Assembly (NCBI GenBank): GCA_018268785.1
Contig: JAFDVY010000011.1
Coordinates: forward strand, 1-51,218
Reading direction: 5' to 3'
Length of the DNA stretch: 51,218 nt
Source of the DNA: Acidobacteriota bacterium
GTDB taxonomy: Bacteria > Acidobacteriota > Terriglobia > Acidiferrales > UBA7541
Shown here: one piece after another, positions 48,379 through 51,218 of the stretch
Layout: each line of letters begins with the position of its first letter
Numbering within the stretch: position 1 is the first letter of the stretch
Position numbers and translations under genes: made by a program
The notes under the pieces: generated by a model
What the model saw: the letters and a program-made list of their open reading frames with translations, nothing else
The model's database searches: none
What the model was told of the DNA's origin: nothing

Positions 48379-49488
48379 TCAGCGACTTTGTAAGATCGCT
48401 TGTTCTTGCACGCGATTCTTGCCAAGCTGCTCAAAGATATCATCCATGATTGTGGCGGTCCGGAGAATCTCCCGATAGGAAATCGGGAGGGGGGCATTCT
48501 CGCGCACTGACGTATAAAACGCTTCAATCAGATATTTCATCCCTGAATCCATATGGAAATCGCTTCGCAGAAACATTCTGACATTCGCATATAGGTTCTG
48601 CAGGTGCTGTTTGGCGAATTGAGCTGGCGGGATGAATTTGTCCGCGAAGCTCTTGTACTTGTTCCCGCGAAGCTTCAGGAGAATATCGTGATCGTTGTCG
48701 AGAATAAGGCCGTTCTTTGAGCCATATATCCGCAGATCGTGGATGGCCGGCTTCATCTGCGATGAGAAAGTGAAGTATGCAGTCGTTTGATCGTTCTCTG
48801 AAATGATGACGCGCAGTTCATCGATGATTTCGTTTTCGCCGATACTCCTGAGAAGCGGACTGACGAATCCGTGAGCAATAACTTGCGGCCGGTCGGTCGT
48901 AAAGAATTCCGCAACTCTGGCGATGCCGTGGCTGATAATGTTGTGAAGCAACTTGCCTGGCAACTGACGCACCCAATGCTGTTTGTCGCTAAGCAGCGCC
49001 CGCGCATAGCTGGGGTCGGACAAATCGTACGAGTAATAGCTCTCCATGTGGACCACATTTCCGCCTAGATAACCGGAACGAACCAGCTCCCTCATGCGGC
49101 GTGCAGCCGGCCCGAATTGATCGTTATGGCCCGCTGTCAGCTTCAAGTTCTTCCTTTCCGCGATCTCGATAAGCTGACGAGCCTCGGATGCATCAACCGT
49201 GAACGGCTTCTCAACATATACGTTGGCGTTGTGTTCGAGGCAAAGCTTCGTAATGGCAAAATGGCCGCCTGGCGGCGTCGTGATATGCACAACGTCGGGC
49301 TTCGTGGCGAGCAACATTTCTTCAACGTCAGTAAAGTGCTGCTTGATTGGAAACCGCGCGCATAGCTGTTGCGCCATAAGTGTTTCCCGATCGCATGCGG
49401 CAACGATCTCGCATCCACCGATCCTGAGGATTTGCGTGGCGTGCGCATCTGCAATTTTCCCGCACCCGATAATCGCGGCTTTAAGCAT
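48379..49488 (-). CDS. Gfo/Idh/MocA-family oxidoreductase
   Basis: A 369-residue NAD(P)-dependent sugar dehydrogenase. The start at 49488 (MLKAAIIGCGKIADAHATQI) overlaps the end of the epimerase gene by eight bases; a longer frame to 49515 adds only a few residues. The Rossmann motif is IIGCGKIADAHA. HITTPPGGHFAITKLCLEHNANVYVEKPFTVDASEARQLIEIA contains the family EKP motif (catalytic Lys) near residue 95. Downstream, KLTAGHNDQFGPAARRMRELV and the C-terminal dimerisation sheet follow. In EPS clusters such enzymes oxidise or reduce the 3-position of nucleotide sugars, often before transamination. No aminotransferase gene is seen here. Substrate not determinable. Confidence 0.87.
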   Translation of the reverse strand: MLKAAIIGCGKIADAHATQILRIGGCEIVAACDRETLMAQQLCARFPIKQHFTDVEEMLLATKPDVVHITTPPGGHFAITKLCLEHNANVYVEKPFTVDASEARQLIEIAERKNLKLTAGHNDQFGPAARRMRELVRSGYLGGNVVHMESYYSYDLSDPSYARALLSDKQHWVRQLPGKLLHNIISHGIARVAEFFTTDRPQVIAHGFVSPLLRSIGENEIIDELRVIISENDQTTAYFTFSSQMKPAIHDLRIYGSKNGLILDNDHDILLKLRGNKYKSFADKFIPPAQFAKQHLQNLYANVRMFLRSDFHMDSGMKYLIEAFYTSVRENAPLPISYREILRTATIMDDIFEQLGKNRVQEQAILQSR

Positions 49489-50554
49489 GGCTGCCGCCTT
49501 GCCTGCAACTTTCAAAGAAACGCCTCATAGCTTCCTTCGTGGAGACTTTTGGACTCCAACCCAAGAGCTTCTTGAGCTTCTGATTGCTGTAGTGAGTCTT
49601 TTTCCAGTAGGTATGCCAACGCTTCCGGTTGAAAGCTAACGGCAACTGGCCTTCAGACCAATGCCAATATTTTTCCCAAACGTAACAAAGAGCGTAGCTA
49701 ACAAAATGGGGCAGATAGATCGAACGAAACTTCCTCACATTCTTCTTGTAGGCGCGGAGAAACTGCCGGCTTGACGGCAAGTCGTCGTCTACTATGTTGA
49801 AAATTTCGCCATCTACACCTTTCACAAGGCCGGCAAGTACAATTGCATCCGCGCAGTTGTCAACGTAGGTGAACGGAATCTTGTTAGAACCTCCGATATG
49901 AAGAAAGATTCCGAAGGAATCAATTCCCACGCGCCCTACCATGCCGCCTTTTCCCGCTCCGTAAACGCTGCCCGGCCTAACGACCACATACGGGAGCCCA
50001 TATTTCTTGCCATAGTCCGAAACAATCTTCTCTTGCTGGTACTTTGCGAAACAATAGGCTTCACCGCGGCGTTCCCCGTGGTCTTCGGTTGGACACGCCT
50101 CGTCCAGAACCCTCCAATTCGGTTTCTCGCAGTTCGTATAGACGGAAAAGGAACTGATCAGGACAAGGCGGCGTGCATTCCCTGATTGCACGGCCGCATC
50201 AAGAAGGTTCCGCGTTGCAACCACGGAATTCATAAACGCATCAGGAAACGATTTTTCTCCAGTGCCAGCTGCAAGGTGAATGATTAGAGCAGCATCTTTG
50301 CAGGCAATATCACAGTCTCGCCTGGAAAGGAGGTTGCCCGACACGAGCCGCAACTGAACGCCGGGCGGCAAATTCGCGGCTATTTCTTTCAGATGCGACG
50401 GTTTGCTCGAAGGGCGCGCAAAACACACGATGTTTCGAAATCCGCGCTCGATAAGACCTTCCACAACCCTCGATCCGATATAACCTGCCGCACCCGTAAC
50501 CAGTATTGGATCCGTCTGCGAAATGATGTACGAACTGTCGATGCCAGCTTTCAA
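49481..50554 (-). CDS. NAD-dependent epimerase/dehydratase (extended SDR)
   Basis: A 357-residue extended short-chain dehydrogenase/reductase. Start TTG with CGGAG about seven bases upstream. NAD-binding motif PILVTGAAGYIGSRVVEGLIERGF near residue 16, LIIHLAAGTGEKSFPDAFMNSVVATRNLLDAA near 88, the catalytic Ser region VLISSFSVYTNCEKPN and the Tyr/Lys motif YCFAKYQQEKIV near 165, then VVRPGSVYGAGKGG. Such enzymes epimerise, dehydrate or reduce nucleotide sugars. The gene overlaps the Gfo/Idh/MocA oxidoreductase gene by eight bases, so the two probably act in successive steps on one sugar. Confidence 0.87.
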   Translation of the reverse strand: MKAGIDSSYIISQTDPILVTGAAGYIGSRVVEGLIERGFRNIVCFARPSSKPSHLKEIAANLPPGVQLRLVSGNLLSRRDCDIACKDAALIIHLAAGTGEKSFPDAFMNSVVATRNLLDAAVQSGNARRLVLISSFSVYTNCEKPNWRVLDEACPTEDHGERRGEAYCFAKYQQEKIVSDYGKKYGLPYVVVRPGSVYGAGKGGMVGRVGIDSFGIFLHIGGSNKIPFTYVDNCADAIVLAGLVKGVDGEIFNIVDDDLPSSRQFLRAYKKNVRKFRSIYLPHFVSYALCYVWEKYWHWSEGQLPLAFNRKRWHTYWKKTHYSNQKLKKLLGWSPKVSTKEAMRRFFESCRQGGSHA

Positions 50555-50635
50555 GATTGACTCCGCTAAAATTGGATTGACCCTTCGGCGAACTGTCCGT
50601 GAAATACGCCAATGAATCGACGAGTTGGAAATTTC

Positions 50636-51218
50636 CTAAACTATCGGTATTTCCAGATTCGCACTCGAACGAACTCGAAGATTGGGAATGCCAGAGCAAA
50701 CCGGCGCGTTAACTTCGATTCGATTTACTTTTCCCGATAATTCATCATGCTCAAAACTTGCAAATCGCCGCCTTCGAAACCAAGCCACTGTCTGCGCCGC
50801 CGTAGCAAACCAGGCTCCCCTGCTCTTCAAATCCGCAAGCATCCCGCTATACACATCATTCCAAAGCCGCTCCGGAAGAACGCTCCTGTCGTGCCAATTG
50901 ATCGTGAGGACTCCGCCAAACCGTTCCACGTTTTCGCACAGCTTCCGTATTCGCTCTATAGCTTGTTCTCGAGAGAGTTCCATCCTTGTCGGATAGAAGA
51001 GAGCCGTGTCCATCAAATGCAGGGGCAATTCGAGAAGGTGTTTCGTTTCAAACGGCTTATAAACTTGCGTTGTACCCGCTCGGTAGCCTGCCGCCTCGTT
51101 GTACCCCATCGTGGAGTCGTACGACGCTCCGGCCTCCTCCAACAATCGCGGTGATTCGCTGTCAAAATAAAGCCAGTGCATGCGAACACCAATCTCTTCA
51201 TTTTTTTTAAATCTTTCA
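50636..51218 (-). CDS. Polysaccharide deacetylase-like protein, 5' end beyond the window
   Basis: The frame is open to the right edge, so the N-terminus is missing. An ATG at 51181 exists, but codons before it continue the family sequence (EEIGVRMHWLYFD), so it is internal. Visible segments: RMHWLYFDSESPRLLEEAGASYDSTMGYNEAAGYRAGTTQVYKPF, LLELPLHLMDTALFY, and GGVLTINWHDRSVLPERLWND, where the His-Asp pair near the end is typical of NodB-fold deacetylases. Residues TAAQTVAWFRRRR follow, with a C-terminal beta-rich extension (FEHDELSGKVNRIEV). It is probably a glycan deacetylase. It lies 81 bases upstream of the epimerase gene, in the same direction. Confidence 0.78.
   Translation of the reverse strand, partial: ERFKKNEEIGVRMHWLYFDSESPRLLEEAGASYDSTMGYNEAAGYRAGTTQVYKPFETKHLLELPLHLMDTALFYPTRMELSREQAIERIRKLCENVERFGGVLTINWHDRSVLPERLWNDVYSGMLADLKSRGAWFATAAQTVAWFRRRRFASFEHDELSGKVNRIEVNAPVCSGIPNLRVRSSANLEIPIV

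Overview
The window most resembles an Acidobacteriota chromosome (Terriglobia / Koribacter- or Sulfotelmatobacter-like). The basis is gene content, lipoproteins with long Ig-like repeat arrays, and many short text-like dispersed repeats between and even inside genes. This is a judgement from protein resemblance and style, not from a marker-gene search. No tRNA, rRNA, CRISPR array or insertion sequence was recognised.

Left part, about 0.3-14 kb: housekeeping genes in mixed orientation. These are a secreted SprT-like metalloprotease, a DoxX-like membrane protein, cysteine dioxygenase, rlmN, pgeF, acpS, a NodU/TobZ-type carbamoyltransferase translationally coupled to mtaB, a dolichol-phosphate-mannose-synthase-like glycosyltransferase, a LuxR-type regulator with a degenerate receiver, and full-length metH. 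Several gene ends here are built from dispersed micro-repeats, and rlmN carries two in-frame repeat insertions.

Middle, 14-21.9 kb: a lipoprotein with six Ig-like repeats faces, across a perfect bidirectional terminator, a minus-strand export block. That block holds a regulator of the sigma-54 activator fold that lacks GAFTGA, a Wza-like export protein, a large outer-membrane beta-barrel, and an ExeA/PEP-CTERM-locus-type ATPase. A sigma-54-like promoter lies just upstream. A second secreted protein (21.1-21.8 kb) repeats the C-terminal domain of the Ig lipoprotein.

Right part, 21.8-51.2 kb: a long, almost entirely minus-strand polysaccharide cluster that runs off the right edge. It contains rfbF and rfbG (CDP-glucose pathway), an RfbC-like epimerase, a SAF-domain oxidoreductase, an FAD sugar oxidoreductase, gmhA, a Gfo/Idh/MocA dehydrogenase and an NAD epimerase. 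It also has four glycosyltransferases, two Wzx-type flippases, one Wzy/WaaL-type polymerase or ligase, a methyltransferase, a PIG-L deacetylase and two polysaccharide deacetylases. A notable subset suggests amide chemistry on the glycan: an ATP-grasp ligase, two FemAB/GNAT-like acyltransferases, and an asparagine-synthetase-like protein lacking its N-terminal Cys. A Cys-rich protein of unknown function with an internal duplication is coupled to one glycosyltransferase. One secreted beta-helix protein lies on the opposite strand inside the cluster.

Taken together, nucleotide sugars are made, assembled on a lipid by the glycosyltransferases, modified (deacetylation, possibly aminoacylation), flipped by Wzx, polymerised by Wzy, and exported through the Wza-like protein and beta-barrel under a sigma-54-type promoter.
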